Below are positions 25,245 through 35,242 of a stretch of DNA of 64,000 nt, piece by piece. Position 1 is the first letter of the stretch; each line of letters begins with the position of its first letter. Both the position numbers and the translations under genes were made by a program. Origin of the DNA: Dermacoccus nishinomiyaensis. Lineage in GTDB: Bacteria > Actinomycetota > Actinomycetes > Actinomycetales > Dermatophilaceae. The stretch spans positions 186,001-250,000 of the forward strand of contig NZ_UFXX01000002.1 of the NCBI RefSeq assembly GCF_900447535.1, written 5' to 3'. The notes below the pieces were generated by a model that worked only from the letters and a program-made list of their open reading frames with translations, was not told the origin of the DNA and made no database searches.

Positions 25245-26283
25245 TCACACGGCCCGTGCCCCTTTCACGGCTCGACCCCGACGCTCACACCTTCTTGGAG
25301 CATTCGGGGCCGGAGCCACGTGCAATGGACTCCGGTGAGCGAAGCGGGCGCCCACAGACACGGCATCGCCCCACCGATCCAGCGGAGGCGTCATGTGGGG
25401 CGAGATCCAACACGACGGGGCCGGGCGCTCCCCCAACACCTCGCGGGTTCGCTGCCTCATCACACCGTCGAACCCGTCGCGCACGGCTCGATCGTGGTGC
25501 GGTTGGAAGCCGTGGTTACGCAGGTGGTTGTCCTTGTTTCCCACGAGGAGGTTCAGCACTGTGCGCTTCCACAGCTCCGCGAGATCCACACGGCCGGAGG
25601 CGGCCATGTGCGGTTCGAACGCTTCGGCCACCGCCACCAACGGTGATCCCAGCGTGTGCGGCGATGTCCAGGCAGACCTTCTCCCATGCGACGACGTCGG
25701 TGTCGTCCTTGGTCGAGGTGAACTTCGCCAACATGAGGTGCCCGTTCTCGTCCACGACGACGGCCTTGGGGCGCGCACCACCCATCGACGAACCCGCATC
25801 GAACGGTTCCTTGATGTCCGCGTCGCTGTCCGTGTGACTCTCCGCTCGCTGCGCCACCGCCTCGAGGTGAGCCATGTCAAGCATCTTGGGCACGCCTGCG
25901 CTCTCGCTCATCTCGACTCCGTCGCGCGCGAAGCGAAGTGCGCCCATCCGTAGCCGGTCGCGCACGGCGAGAAGGACGTCGACTGCGCCAGGCACACCCC
26001 TGCCGTCGGCCTGCCACGTCCGTTCGATGATCTGCCGGCCCCACCGAGCAGGTGCGCTGTCCGAGAAGACCAGCGGCAGGGCCCCCTTCTCGGCATATGT
26101 CACCTGAGGCGCACTGCCTGCCAGCACGGGCAGCGCCGGCGACAGCGAGTAGCCGTATTCAGCGCCCGCCCACGACTCCTCATAGCGGAAAGTGCCACCG
26201 CTTCGTGGATGCGGATGCCACGTACCGACCGTCATGTCCTCACCGTCGACCGACGTCGAGACGCTGATGGCGGCGCCGCTCAT
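25245..26283 (-). pseudogene. HipA-like kinase toxin, decayed
   Basis: The N-terminal part (start 26283) reads like HipA: VGTWHPHPRSGGTFRYEESW, GYSLSPALPV, PLVFSDSAPARWGRQIIER, MGALRFARDG, and later PKAVVVDENGHLMLAKFTSTKDD and WEKVCLDIAAHAGI. Near 25,640 the frame breaks. The -1/+1 frame continues with VAVAEAFEPHMAASGRVDLAELWKR and LNLLVGNKDNHLRNHGF, the HipA catalytic N-x-D-x-HxxNHGF region. A normal HipA has roughly 50-100 residues between these parts, so a deletion accompanies the frameshift. No hipB-type antitoxin is visible next to it. HipA kinases inactivate glutamyl-tRNA synthetase; this copy should be dead. Confidence 0.7.
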
Positions 26284-26508
26284 CTCTCAATCCTCCAGCG
26301 GCGCAGAGCTGGCCAAAGCCCTCCCGCGTGCGTACTGGTGGTGGGGATCGGTGGACGCCACGAGCTCGTCCATGGGCGATCTATTGATCGAGAAGTCGGG
26401 CGGGACGGCCATCAACCCGGCCGGTTTTGTCGCGATCTATGACGCCGATCGTGCAGCGGTGGCTCGGCATCGGCGAGTGGTGCGCGCCGGACCGCACGAC
26501 GTGCAAGA

Positions 26509-26544
26509 GCCCGCCGTCACCCCTCGAGAGGGATGACGGCGGGC
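26509..26544 (-). terminator. Hairpin downstream of tmRNA (distal)
   Basis: GCCCGCCGTCA pairs perfectly with TGACGGCGGGC over a loop that can itself pair CCCTC with GAGGG. It is the second of two stacked hairpins after the tmRNA gene. Confidence 0.5.
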
Positions 26545-26557
26545 TCCGTGCCACACG

Positions 26558-26591
26558 CGTCACGCAGCAGCCTGATTCACGCTGCGTGACG
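26558..26591 (-). terminator. Hairpin downstream of tmRNA (proximal)
   Basis: CGTCACGCAGC and GCTGCGTGACG form a perfect 11-bp stem with a 12-nt loop, 45 bp past the tmRNA 3' end. There is no T run. Confidence 0.55.
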
Positions 26592-26635
26592 AGTTCTGCG
26601 AACAGCCGCTCGGCCTCGCGACCGATGCATGGAGG

Positions 26636-27002
26636 TGGTGGAGATGGGGGGAATTGAACCCCCGTCCATCGACGGCGATCCAGGGCTTCTCCGGGCGCAG
26701 TCATCCTGCGGATTTTCTCGGCCCCGCGGCAAGGAATGACACATTCCGCGACAGGCCCAGTCGAGTGAGAGTCCCACAACGCCCCTCGACAAGACGTTGC
26801 AGCAAGTTCTCTAGCTGATGCCAGACACTGAGTCGAGAACTAGCTCAGGCTGACAGACTTCGGGCTCGCTCAGGCGGCGAGGGCGAAGTCGGTGCGCTTG
26901 GAATCGGCACCTATAAGTTTGCAGAGAGCGTTAACGAGATAACTCTGCATCCTCGGCCCGCTTCCCCTGGGACGGCGACCGATGTCGAAACCGATCATCC
27001 CC
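26636..27002 (-). ncRNA. ssrA: tmRNA (transfer-messenger RNA)
   Basis: The 5' end GGGGATGATCGGTTTCGAC and the 3' end with T arm GGTTCAATTCCCCCCATC and encoded CCA form a tRNA-Ala-like domain of about 367 nt in total. The tag reading frame GCC GAT TCC AAG ... GCC TGA encodes ADSKRTDFALAA, an actinobacterial-type proteolysis tag. It rescues stalled ribosomes with SmpB, whose gene lies about 8 kb to the right. Pseudoknot stems are present between tag and 3' end but I did not draw them all. Confidence 0.95.
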
Positions 27003-27409
27003 ATGGAAACTGTTCGCTCTGTGGAGTTGTGCTTGCTGACGAATCAGCGTCCGTCAGTCTAGCGGTTCAACAGCGAAGGACGCGAGCGCATTCCCACCCG
27101 CTGCGCCTCTGCCGTGTCATGCGCCACACGAGGATCGCTTGGCGCCTCACCCCGAGAGGTCTATCGTTGTTCCTCGGTCGTTGCATCTTCAATCACCTCG
27201 CCGCACGGACACGTTGCGTCGCGCCACGGCCGATCCCATCCCGACGAACGGCGGCCAACGCGCGGCTGCACTCCCCCAGGGCAGCGCCCGATCGCCCTGC
27301 TGCCCGCGTTCGATCCCGCGCGCATCACACTCCGTCGGTTCCTCGCCGGCCTCTCCCCCCACGCCTGCCCCGGCCCCTCAAGGGCGCCAACTCGAGAAAG
27401 GAGGGGCTG
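27003..27409. other. Intergenic region without a gene
   Basis: This 407-bp stretch lies between the divergent tmRNA and MFS genes and should hold both promoters. The frame of the MFS gene stays open through it, but the translation is Arg/Pro-rich and unlike any transporter. I see no convincing operator, riboswitch or small gene. Confidence 0.5.
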
Positions 27410-28990
27410 ATGTCGACTGCTGCTGTCAGCACTCACGGCCCCGACGCACCCCTGGAGTCATCCACCGACAACCCCGCGAAGCCCAACCTCAGCCTCGCGC
27501 TCTTCGTGATCGCCTGCGCCCAGCTCATGATCGTGCTCGATGGGACGGTCGTGAACATCGCACTACCCCACATCCAGACCGATCTGCACTTCAGCCAGTC
27601 CGGCCTTCAGTGGGTCGTCACCTCCTACGCGCTGGCTCTCGGTTCGCTCCTGCTGCTGGGCGGGCGCCTCGGCGACATCTTCGGACGCCGCCGCATGTTC
27701 ACCGTCGGCATCGCCGTGTTCGCTCTCGCCTCGCTGCTCGGCGGCATCGCGCCCAACCCCACCCTCCTGCTCGCCGCGCGCGTGCTCCAGGGTGCCGGTG
27801 CGGCGCTGGCTCAGCCGGCGGCACTGGCCCTCGTCAACACGACGTTCCCGCCCGGCAAGGAGCGCAACCGCGCCATGGGTGTCTATGCCGCGATGTCCGG
27901 CGCCGGTGCAGCGATCGGCCTCATCCTCGGCGGCGTGCTGACCGAGATCGACTGGCGCTGGACGATGCTCATCAACGTGCCCATCGGCATCGCCGTCGCC
28001 GTGCTCGCACCCCGCGTGCTCGTCGAATCCGACGGTCACGAGGGCACCCTCGACATCATCGGCGCCGTCACGGCGACCGCGGGTCTGTTCGGCATCGTCT
28101 ACGGCCTGTCCAACGCCGCGTCCCACTCGTGGGGCGACACCTGGACCCTCGTGCCGCTGATCGTGGGCACGCTGCTCGTCATCGCGTTCGCTGCCATCGA
28201 GAGCCGCACCGAGCACGCCCTGCTGCCGATGCGCATCCTCGCCGACCGCACGCGAGGCACCGCCATCCTCGCGATGCTCATCATGGGTGCCGCGATGTTC
28301 GCGATGTTCTTCTTCCTCGGCCTGTACATCCAGCAGGTGCTCGGTTATTCGCCGGTCAAGTCCGGTTTCGCGTTCCTGCCGTTCAGCCTCGGCATCGTCA
28401 TCGCCGCGGGCCTGTCGCAAAACCTCGTCACGCGCATCAAGCCGCGCTACCTCTCGGGCTTCGGCGGCCTGCTCGCAGCAGCGGGCATGTGGTCGTTCAC
28501 CCAGCTCGACACGCACTCGAGCTACGCGACGCACCTGCTGCCCGGCATCTTCGTCATGGCCCTCGGCATGGGCTTCGTCTTCATCCCGATGACGCTCGCC
28601 GCCTCCCACGGCGTCGAAGCGAAGGACTCGGGGGCCGCCGCCTCCGCGCTCAACACCGCGCAGCAGATCGGTGGTTCGATCGGTCTCGCCGCTCTCACCA
28701 CGGTGTATTCGCACTATGCGACGCAGCGTGCCGACGAGCTCAAGGCCGCCGCCGCTGCCGCGATGGCGAAGGTGCCGACGTCGGTGCAGGAAACGGCTGA
28801 GTTCAAGTCGAAGATGCAGGCCCAGCAGGCAGCCGGAGCGCTCGACGTGCAGACCTTCGCCTCGACGCACGGGTTCTGGGTGGCCTCCGGCATGCTTCTC
28901 GTCGGAGCCCTGCTCATCCTGATCTTCATCACGATTCGCAGCGACGAACTGCAGACCGACGGGGCAGCGCCCACCGCGCACGTGGGCTGA
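27410..28990 (+). CDS. MFS multidrug efflux transporter (DHA2/EmrB-QacA type)
   Basis: 526 residues with about 14 predicted transmembrane helices, typical of the DHA2 drug:H+ antiporters. Helix 1 carries LMIVLDGTVVNIALPHI with the conserved acidic residue (motif D1), the loop after helix 2 has GGRLGDIFGRRRMF (motif A), and helix 5 has GAAIGLILGGVL (motif C, antiporter). A late extracellular loop rich in Ala/Lys precedes the last helix. The start at 27410 follows AAAGGAGGGG. It is monocistronic, followed by a strong terminator. Substrate is unknown; no linked TetR or MarR regulator is seen. Confidence 0.9.
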   Translation: MSTAAVSTHGPDAPLESSTDNPAKPNLSLALFVIACAQLMIVLDGTVVNIALPHIQTDLHFSQSGLQWVVTSYALALGSLLLLGGRLGDIFGRRRMFTVGIAVFALASLLGGIAPNPTLLLAARVLQGAGAALAQPAALALVNTTFPPGKERNRAMGVYAAMSGAGAAIGLILGGVLTEIDWRWTMLINVPIGIAVAVLAPRVLVESDGHEGTLDIIGAVTATAGLFGIVYGLSNAASHSWGDTWTLVPLIVGTLLVIAFAAIESRTEHALLPMRILADRTRGTAILAMLIMGAAMFAMFFFLGLYIQQVLGYSPVKSGFAFLPFSLGIVIAAGLSQNLVTRIKPRYLSGFGGLLAAAGMWSFTQLDTHSSYATHLLPGIFVMALGMGFVFIPMTLAASHGVEAKDSGAAASALNTAQQIGGSIGLAALTTVYSHYATQRADELKAAAAAAMAKVPTSVQETAEFKSKMQAQQAAGALDVQTFASTHGFWVASGMLLVGALLILIFITIRSDELQTDGAAPTAHVG

Positions 28991-29017
28991 CGCGGTCGCT
29001 TCAGCTTGCACACCCTC

Positions 29018-29065
29018 GCCTCTGGGCGGGCTCGACCCTGCGTCGGGCCCGCCCAGAGGCTTTTC
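29018..29065 (+). terminator. Rho-independent terminator after the MFS gene
   Basis: GCCTCTGGGCGGGC pairs perfectly with GCCCGCCCAGAGGC (14 bp) and is followed by TTTTCT, the best T tract of any hairpin in this window. Confidence 0.9.
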
Positions 29066-29218
29066 TCACGTCCGGTGTGGTGCGAGACACGCGTGTGTTG
29101 CCAACTGTTCGCTATTGGTCGGTTTTGCCGCGAAACTCTGCGGTTTTCAGCCCTGAGCGACCGGTAGTGTCAGCACCAACTGCGCCGCCGCGGCGCCCCA
29201 CCCCGAACGGAGATGTGC

Positions 29219-32200
29219 ATGTTCCGCAAGGTCCTGGTCGCCAACCGAGGCGAGATCGCCGTGCGCGCGTTCCGCGCCGCCACCGAGCTGGGCGCCACCA
29301 CCGTCGCCGTCTTCCCCCACGAGGACCGCGGCAGCGAGCATCGTCTCAAGGCCGACGAGGCCTACCAGATCGGCGAGGTCGGCCACCCCGTGCGCGCCTA
29401 CCTCGACGTCGACGAGATCATCCGCGTCGCCCGGGAATCGGGCGCCGACGCGATCTACCCCGGCTACGGCTTCCTGTCCGAGAACCCGCTGCTCGCCGAG
29501 GCGTGCGCCGACGCCGGCATCACCTTCATCGGCCCCAAGCCCGACGTGCTGCACATGACGGGCAACAAGGCGACGGCCATCGCCGCGGCCAAGCGTGCCG
29601 GCCTGCCGACGCTGCGCAGTGTGCCGCCGTCGTCCGACATCGACGAACTCGTCAAGGGCGCCGACGACATCGGCTACCCCGTCTTCGTCAAGGCCGTCGC
29701 CGGCGGCGGCGGGCGCGGCATGCGTCGCGTCGAGAAGCCCGAGGCGCTGCGCGAGAACCTCGAGGCCGCGATGCGCGAAGCCGAATCCGCCTTCGGTGAC
29801 GCGACCTGCTTCATCGAGGAAGCCGTCGTCGACCCGCGCCACATCGAGGTGCAGATCCTCGCCGACGGTGAGGGCGACGTCGTCCACCTCTTCGAACGCG
29901 ACTGCTCCGTGCAGCGACGCCACCAGAAGGTCGTCGAGATCGCGCCGGCACCGAACCTCTCCCCCGAACTGCGCGAACGCATGTGCGCCGACGCCGTCGC
30001 GTTCGCGAAGGAGATCGGCTACTCGTGCGCCGGCACCGTCGAGTTCCTGCTCGACACCCGCGGCCGCTACGTGTTCATCGAGATGAACCCGCGCATCCAG
30101 GTCGAGCACACCGTCACCGAGGAGGTCACCGACGTCGACCTCGTCGCCGCGCAGATGCGCATCGCCTCCGGCGACACCCTCGACGACCTCGGCCTCGCTC
30201 AGGAGAACATCCACCTGCGCGGCGCGGCGCTGCAGTGCCGCATCACGACCGAGGACCCGGCCAACGGCTTCCGCCCCGACACCGGCACGATCACCGCCTA
30301 CCGTTCCGCGGGCGGCTCGGGCGTTCGCCTCGACGGCGGCACGATCCACATGGGCGCCGAGGTCAGCGCCCACTTCGACTCGATGCTCGTCAAGCTCACC
30401 TGCCGCGGCCGCGACTTCGCGACGGCCGTGCGCCGCGCCCGCCGCGCCCTCGCCGAGTTCCGCGTGCGCGGTGTCAGCACGAACATCCCCTTCCTGCAGG
30501 CCCTGCTCGAGGACCCGGCATTCATCTGCGGCAACGTGACGACGTCGTTCATCGAGACCCACCCGCACCTGCTCGACGCGCGCACCCCCGGCGATCGCGG
30601 CACGAAGCTGCTCACCTACCTCGCCGAGACGACCGTCAACAAGCCGTACGGCGACCACTCAGCACTCGCCATCACGGCGCGCGAGAAGCTGCCCGCATTC
30701 GACATCAGCGGCCCCGTCCCGCCCGGCGCGCGCGACCGGCTGATCACCGAAGGGCCCGAGGCGTTCGCCCGCGCTCTGCGCGAGCAGCAGGCCGTCGCCG
30801 TCACCGAGACGACGATGCGCGACGCCCACCAGTCCCTGCTCGCGACGCGCATCCGCACCCGCGACCTGCTGCACGTCGCGCCGTACGTCGCACGCATGAC
30901 GCCGCAGCTGCTGTCGATGGAGGCCTGGGGCGGCGCGACGTACGACGTCGCGCTGCGCTTCCTGTCCGAAGACCCGTGGGACCGCCTCGCGAAGCTGCGC
31001 GAGGCGATGCCGAACATCCCGATCCAGATGCTGCTGCGCGGGCGCAACACCGTTGGCTACACGCCGTACCCGACCAAGGTGACCGACGCGTTCGTCACCG
31101 AGGCCGCGCGCACGGGTGTCGACATCTTCCGCATCTTCGACGCCCTCAACGACGTCGAGCAGATGCGTCCCGCCATCGAAGCGGTGCGCGAGACGGGCAC
31201 CGCCGTCGCCGAGGTGGCCCTGTGCTACACCGGCAACCTCGCCTCCCCCGACGAGAAGCTCTACACGCTCGACTACTACCTCGCGCTCGCCGAGAAGATC
31301 GTCGACGCCGGCGCCCACGTCCTCGCGATCAAGGACATGGCGGGTCTGCTGCGCGCCCCGGCGGCGCGTACCCTCGTCACCGCGTTGCGGGAGCGCTTCG
31401 ACCTGCCCGTGCACCTGCACACCCACGACACGGCCGGTGGCCAGCTCGCGACGCTGCTCGCCGCCATCGACGCGGGCGTCGACGCGGTCGACGTCGCGAG
31501 CGCCGCGATGTCGGGCACGACGAGCCAGCCGTCGATGTCGGCGCTCGTCGCGGCGACGGACGGCACGGACCGTGCGACGGGGCTCGACCTCGCGAACGTG
31601 TGCGACCTCGAGCCGTACTGGGAGGCCGTGCGCACCCTCTACAAGCCGTTCGAGTCGGGCCTCGCCGCGCCGACGGGTCGCGTGTACCGTCACGAGATCC
31701 CGGGTGGGCAGCTGTCGAACCTGCGCCAGCAGGCGATCGCGCTCGGCCTCGGCGACCGCTTCGAGGCGATCGAGGACATGTACGCCGCGGCCAACGACAT
31801 CCTCGGCAACGTCGTCAAGGTGACGCCGAGCTCGAAGGTCGTCGGCGACCTCGCGCTCGCGCTCGTCAGCGCGAACGCCGACCCGAAGGACTTCGAGGCC
31901 AACCCGCAGAACTACGACATCCCGGACTCCGTCATCGGCTTCCTCGGCGGCGAGCTCGGCGACCCGCCCGGTGGCTGGCCCGAGCCGTTCCGCACGAAGG
32001 CCCTCGCCGGACGCACGGTGCGCCCGCGCGTCGAGGAGCTGAGCGCCGATGACGAGGCCGACCTCGCACGCGACCCGCGCGGCACGCTCAACCGCCTGCT
32101 GTTCCCCGGCCCGACGCAGGACTACGCGCGCGCCCGCGAGCTCTACAGCGACCTGTCGGTGCTGTCGACGAAGGAGTTCCTCCACGGCCTCGCGCCCGGG

Positions 32201-32599
32201 CAGGAGCACGAGGTCGACCTCGAGCCGGGCAAGAAGATCCTGATGTCTGTCGCGTCCGTCTCCGAGCCCGACGAGCGCGGCATGCGCACCGTGCTCGCGA
32301 CGCTCAACGGCCAGCTGCGCCCCGTCCAGGTGCGCGACCACGCCGTCAAGGTCGACGTCGCCGCCGTCGAGAAGGCCGACCCGAAGAACGTCGGCCACGT
32401 CGCCGCGCCGTTCGCGGGCATGGTGTCCGTCAGCGTCGCCGAGGGTGACGAGGTCGCGGCAGGCGACACGGTCGCGACGATCGAAGCGATGAAGATGGAG
32501 GCCTCCATCACGACGCCCGTCGCGGGCACCGTCAAGCGCGTGGCTCTGACGCACGAGACGCAGGTCGAGGGCGGCGACCTCGTCATCGTCATCGAGTGA
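29219..32599 (+). CDS. pyc: Pyruvate carboxylase
   Basis: 1126 residues, a full single-chain enzyme. It carboxylates pyruvate to oxaloacetate, replenishing the TCA cycle. Residues 1-450 are the biotin carboxylase (MFRKVLVANRGEIAVRAFRA, the KAVAGGGGRGMR ATP loop, HIEVQIL, EMNPRIQVEHTVTEEVT); from about 525 the carboxyltransferase (TETTMRDAHQSLLATR, ALCYTGN, AIKDMAGLL with the carbamylated lysine, HLHTHDTAG); the last 75 are the biotinyl domain with EAMKMEA, its lysine at about residue 1092. Start chosen at 29219 because CGGAG is at proper spacing; an ATG two codons earlier is too close. It is monocistronic. Confidence 0.97.
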   Translation: MFRKVLVANRGEIAVRAFRAATELGATTVAVFPHEDRGSEHRLKADEAYQIGEVGHPVRAYLDVDEIIRVARESGADAIYPGYGFLSENPLLAEACADAGITFIGPKPDVLHMTGNKATAIAAAKRAGLPTLRSVPPSSDIDELVKGADDIGYPVFVKAVAGGGGRGMRRVEKPEALRENLEAAMREAESAFGDATCFIEEAVVDPRHIEVQILADGEGDVVHLFERDCSVQRRHQKVVEIAPAPNLSPELRERMCADAVAFAKEIGYSCAGTVEFLLDTRGRYVFIEMNPRIQVEHTVTEEVTDVDLVAAQMRIASGDTLDDLGLAQENIHLRGAALQCRITTEDPANGFRPDTGTITAYRSAGGSGVRLDGGTIHMGAEVSAHFDSMLVKLTCRGRDFATAVRRARRALAEFRVRGVSTNIPFLQALLEDPAFICGNVTTSFIETHPHLLDARTPGDRGTKLLTYLAETTVNKPYGDHSALAITAREKLPAFDISGPVPPGARDRLITEGPEAFARALREQQAVAVTETTMRDAHQSLLATRIRTRDLLHVAPYVARMTPQLLSMEAWGGATYDVALRFLSEDPWDRLAKLREAMPNIPIQMLLRGRNTVGYTPYPTKVTDAFVTEAARTGVDIFRIFDALNDVEQMRPAIEAVRETGTAVAEVALCYTGNLASPDEKLYTLDYYLALAEKIVDAGAHVLAIKDMAGLLRAPAARTLVTALRERFDLPVHLHTHDTAGGQLATLLAAIDAGVDAVDVASAAMSGTTSQPSMSALVAATDGTDRATGLDLANVCDLEPYWEAVRTLYKPFESGLAAPTGRVYRHEIPGGQLSNLRQQAIALGLGDRFEAIEDMYAAANDILGNVVKVTPSSKVVGDLALALVSANADPKDFEANPQNYDIPDSVIGFLGGELGDPPGGWPEPFRTKALAGRTVRPRVEELSADDEADLARDPRGTLNRLLFPGPTQDYARARELYSDLSVLSTKEFLHGLAPGQEHEVDLEPGKKILMSVASVSEPDERGMRTVLATLNGQLRPVQVRDHAVKVDVAAVEKADPKNVGHVAAPFAGMVSVSVAEGDEVAAGDTVATIEAMKMEASITTPVAGTVKRVALTHETQVEGGDLVIVIE

Positions 32600-32664
32600 T
32601 GTCCGCCGCCGTGACCTGACGGCTCGCGGCCTCCGCTCGGGCCCGTCAGGTCGTGCGGCGCATG

Positions 32665-32707
32665 CGAAAGGGGCGCCCGTCTCGAGTCGAGACGGGCGCC
32701 CCTTTCG
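32665..32707. terminator. Bidirectional terminator between pyc and the DUF2207 gene
   Basis: CGAAAGGGGCGCCCGTCTCGA and its complement form a near-perfect 20-bp palindrome between two convergent genes. The outer GAAAGG/CCTTTC pairs give short A/T tracts on both sides. Confidence 0.8.
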
Positions 32708-32728
32708 GCGTCGTTCAGGCGGGCCGGC

Positions 32729-34603
32729 TCACCAGCCCCCGCCACCACCACCGCTGATGCCGCCGCCGGAGAAGCCTCCCCCGCCGGAGAAGCCGCTACC
32801 GCCGCTCGAACCGGGCGTGGACGACAACGCGGACGACGCCGCGTCGCTGAAGGCCTCCATCGAGGCGCCGAAGTTGTCGAAGCCCCCGAAACCGCCGCCG
32901 AAGCCGCCGTACGGCACGTACCAGTAGGGCATGACCATCGGGTAGCCCTGCGCCTGCGCGGCAGCGGCGACCTGGCCGAAGACCTTCGCCCAGCGGTCGG
33001 CGAGACCGAGCACGACCGCGTACGGCATGTAGCGGCTGAAGATCTGCTCGGCTTCCTCGAACTTGATCTGCTTCGCCTCAGCCGTCTTGAGATACAGCTC
33101 GAACCCGCGCGTCTGGTCGTACACCGCCGAGCCGACGGGCGTGCGCGCGGCAGCGTTCTTCGAACGCACGAGCGCGAGGACGGCGACGATCGCGAAACCC
33201 GCACCGAACAGGAAGCCGTTGAGGTGGAAGTGGTTCGCGACGAAGAACGAGACGACGGCGAGCACTGCGAACAGGCTCGCGAGGCCCTTGGCCCCGGCCT
33301 CACTCGTGCTGGGGCGCTGCTTGAACCAGCCGCGCGCGACGGCCTCGTCCTCGATGCCCTCCTTCGCGTTCGCCAGGTGGCCCGCGAAGTGGTTCTTCAG
33401 ATCGGACAGGTACACCTGCGAGCCGTCGGAGAACAGCGCGTTGAGTAGGTCCGCCTCGTAGGCCAGCAGATCACCGGCAGGGGGCTGCGGGTTCGAGATG
33501 AGCAGCCAGTCGCTCTTGTCGACCTGTTCCATGCGCAGGTACCCGCGCACCGCGAGGTCGACGATGGTGCCCGCGACGTCACGGTTGTCGGCGCGACGGT
33601 CGATGACGAGGCCCGCAAGGCCCGCGGTGGCGTCGTTGGGCGGCTCGAAGCGCACGGCGACCTCCGGGTCACCGGTCCGCTCGACCGGTACCTCCTGGCC
33701 GGGCGCGGGGAGCTGACCGGGTGCGATTCCGCTGTAGCGCTCGTCGGCGTTGCGCCGACGGTCGCGGACGAACCACAGCCCGCCGAGCCCGGCGAGTGCC
33801 GCCGCCAGAGCCCCGCCGCCGATGTTGACGGCCTGGCGCTGCGAAGACGTCAGCGGCCCGTTGACGCCGAACGCGTCCTCGGCCGAGCCGTCCTTGAGGA
33901 TGGGGGCGGTGTTCGTGAACACCGACGTCGGCAGGTCGGCGTCGATCGTCATGCCGCGCCCGTTGCCGACGTTGTTCGCCGAGAACGACGCCTCCGTCCC
34001 CGGCGTCGCCCTGCACTCCTGCTTCGAGTTCTTCTCGCCGTACCAGCACTTGGCCCGAGAGACGGCGCCCGGGCCCTTGACGGTGACACGCGCGGTGTCG
34101 ATCGGGATCTTCCAGTCGTTGCCCGTCGCGTTGATCAAGAACTCGGTCGACGAGTTCGACTGCTTGTTGACAACACCGGCGAGGTGGTACTTGAGCGTGT
34201 AGTGCTGCGTGCCGTACACGGTGCGGTTCGGGCTGCCGATGCGCAACCGCTCAGCGCCGCCGTCACGGGAGCGCTGCAGCTGCGTCGGCGCTCCCGTCGA
34301 GGAGGTGACGGAGACGTTCGTCATCGGGTACTCACGGTGCTGGGTGTCGCTCACGCCCTGGCCGGTGATGACGATGCGATCGAGCCCGTGATGACTGCTG
34401 TCGCTGAAGCGGACGTCGAGATTCTCCGTGACGTCGACGCCACCGTCGGCGCCCACGTCGTAGCGGATGTCGTAGTTCGTGATGCGGATGTTGTCGTTGC
34501 TCGCGGCCTGAGCGGGCGCTGCGCTCATGGCGACGAGCGCGACGGCGGCGGCGCCGAGTGCGGTGCGGGCCGACGGTGTAGGTGCTCCCCTGAGACGACT
34601 CAT
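32729..34603 (-). CDS. DUF2207 membrane protein
   Basis: 624 residues. A signal peptide (LGAAAVALVAMSAAPAQAA) leads to an extracellular beta-rich domain beginning ITNYDIRYDVGADGGVDVTENLDV, typical of DUF2207. A helix at about residue 260 (VNIGGGALAAALAGLGGLWFV) is followed by a cytoplasmic region with AGLVIDRRADNRDVAGTIVDLAVRGYL and EADLLNALFSDGSQVYLSDLKNHF, two more helices near residue 440-480, and a Gly/Ser-rich tail (GGGGFSGGGISGGGGGGW). Family function is unknown. It is the last gene after smpB in the prfB-ftsEX direction, 68 bp after the smpB stop. Confidence 0.88.
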   Translation of the reverse strand: MSRLRGAPTPSARTALGAAAVALVAMSAAPAQAASNDNIRITNYDIRYDVGADGGVDVTENLDVRFSDSSHHGLDRIVITGQGVSDTQHREYPMTNVSVTSSTGAPTQLQRSRDGGAERLRIGSPNRTVYGTQHYTLKYHLAGVVNKQSNSSTEFLINATGNDWKIPIDTARVTVKGPGAVSRAKCWYGEKNSKQECRATPGTEASFSANNVGNGRGMTIDADLPTSVFTNTAPILKDGSAEDAFGVNGPLTSSQRQAVNIGGGALAAALAGLGGLWFVRDRRRNADERYSGIAPGQLPAPGQEVPVERTGDPEVAVRFEPPNDATAGLAGLVIDRRADNRDVAGTIVDLAVRGYLRMEQVDKSDWLLISNPQPPAGDLLAYEADLLNALFSDGSQVYLSDLKNHFAGHLANAKEGIEDEAVARGWFKQRPSTSEAGAKGLASLFAVLAVVSFFVANHFHLNGFLFGAGFAIVAVLALVRSKNAAARTPVGSAVYDQTRGFELYLKTAEAKQIKFEEAEQIFSRYMPYAVVLGLADRWAKVFGQVAAAAQAQGYPMVMPYWYVPYGGFGGGFGGFDNFGASMEAFSDAASSALSSTPGSSGGSGFSGGGGFSGGGISGGGGGGW

Positions 34604-34671
34604 GCCCCTACCTTGCCACGTGGGCGAGGCGGGGGCGTGCCGGCGGGTCAACCGGCGCGCTCGCTCGGTTC

Positions 34672-35148
34672 TCAGCCGCCGCGCTTGAGGCGTACCTGCA
34701 TCTCGCGCTGCGCCTCGAGGTTGTCCTGACGCTCGCGCAGCGTCTGGCGCTTGTCGTGCAGTTGCTTGCCTCGCGCGAGGGCGATCTCGACCTTCGCGCG
34801 CCCGTCCTTGAAATACAGCGACAGCGGCACGATGGTGTACCCCTTCGACTGCGCCTTGTTCGCGAGCTTGAGGATCTCGGCCTTGTGCAGCAGCAGCTTG
34901 CGTCGCCGACGCGCGGAGTGGTTCGTCCACGTGCCCTGGAGGTACTCGGGGATGTGGACGTTCTCGAGCCACATCTCACCGTCGCGCTCGAGCACGTAAC
35001 CGTCGACGAGGGACGCGCGCCCCATGCGCAGGCTCTTCACCTCGGTGCCCATGAGGGACAGCCCGGCCTCGAGCGTTTCCTCGATGTGGTAGTCGTGGCG
35101 CGCCTTCTTGTTGTTGGCGATCACCTTCGTGCCGTGTTCCTTCGGCAT
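34672..35148 (-). CDS. smpB: SsrA-binding protein
   Basis: 158 residues. SmpB binds tmRNA and brings it to stalled ribosomes. The OB-fold marks are all present: [33 protein letters not shown] (in parts), [63 protein letters not shown] and the C-terminal tail KRQTLRERQ, which reaches the decoding centre. The start is fixed at 35148. It lies 94 bp after the M23 peptidase stop, in the usual prfB-ftsEX-smpB order. Confidence 0.96.
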   Translation of the reverse strand: MPKEHGTKVIANNKKARHDYHIEETLEAGLSLMGTEVKSLRMGRASLVDGYVLERDGEMWLENVHIPEYLQGTWTNHSARRRRKLLLHKAEILKLANKAQSKGYTIVPLSLYFKDGRAKVEIALARGKQLHDKRQTLRERQDNLEAQREMQVRLKRGG

Positions 35149-35242
35149 GGGCTCACCCCCTTCTGCTTCGATGCGGTCGCGTTCGGCGTGGTCGACGTCG
35201 GTGAAGACAACATCGCAGGCATGCCGGGCATTTCCGAAGCTG

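Noticed and set aside
26192-26536. 114-codon ORF between the HipA remnant and tmRNA
   Set aside because: It overlaps the HipA start on the other strand and runs into the hairpins; no motif or ribosome binding site supports it.
27029-27409. 127-residue N-terminal extension of the MFS transporter
   Set aside because: The extension is Arg/Pro-rich and has no signal; a strong AAAGGAGGGG site supports the start at 27410.
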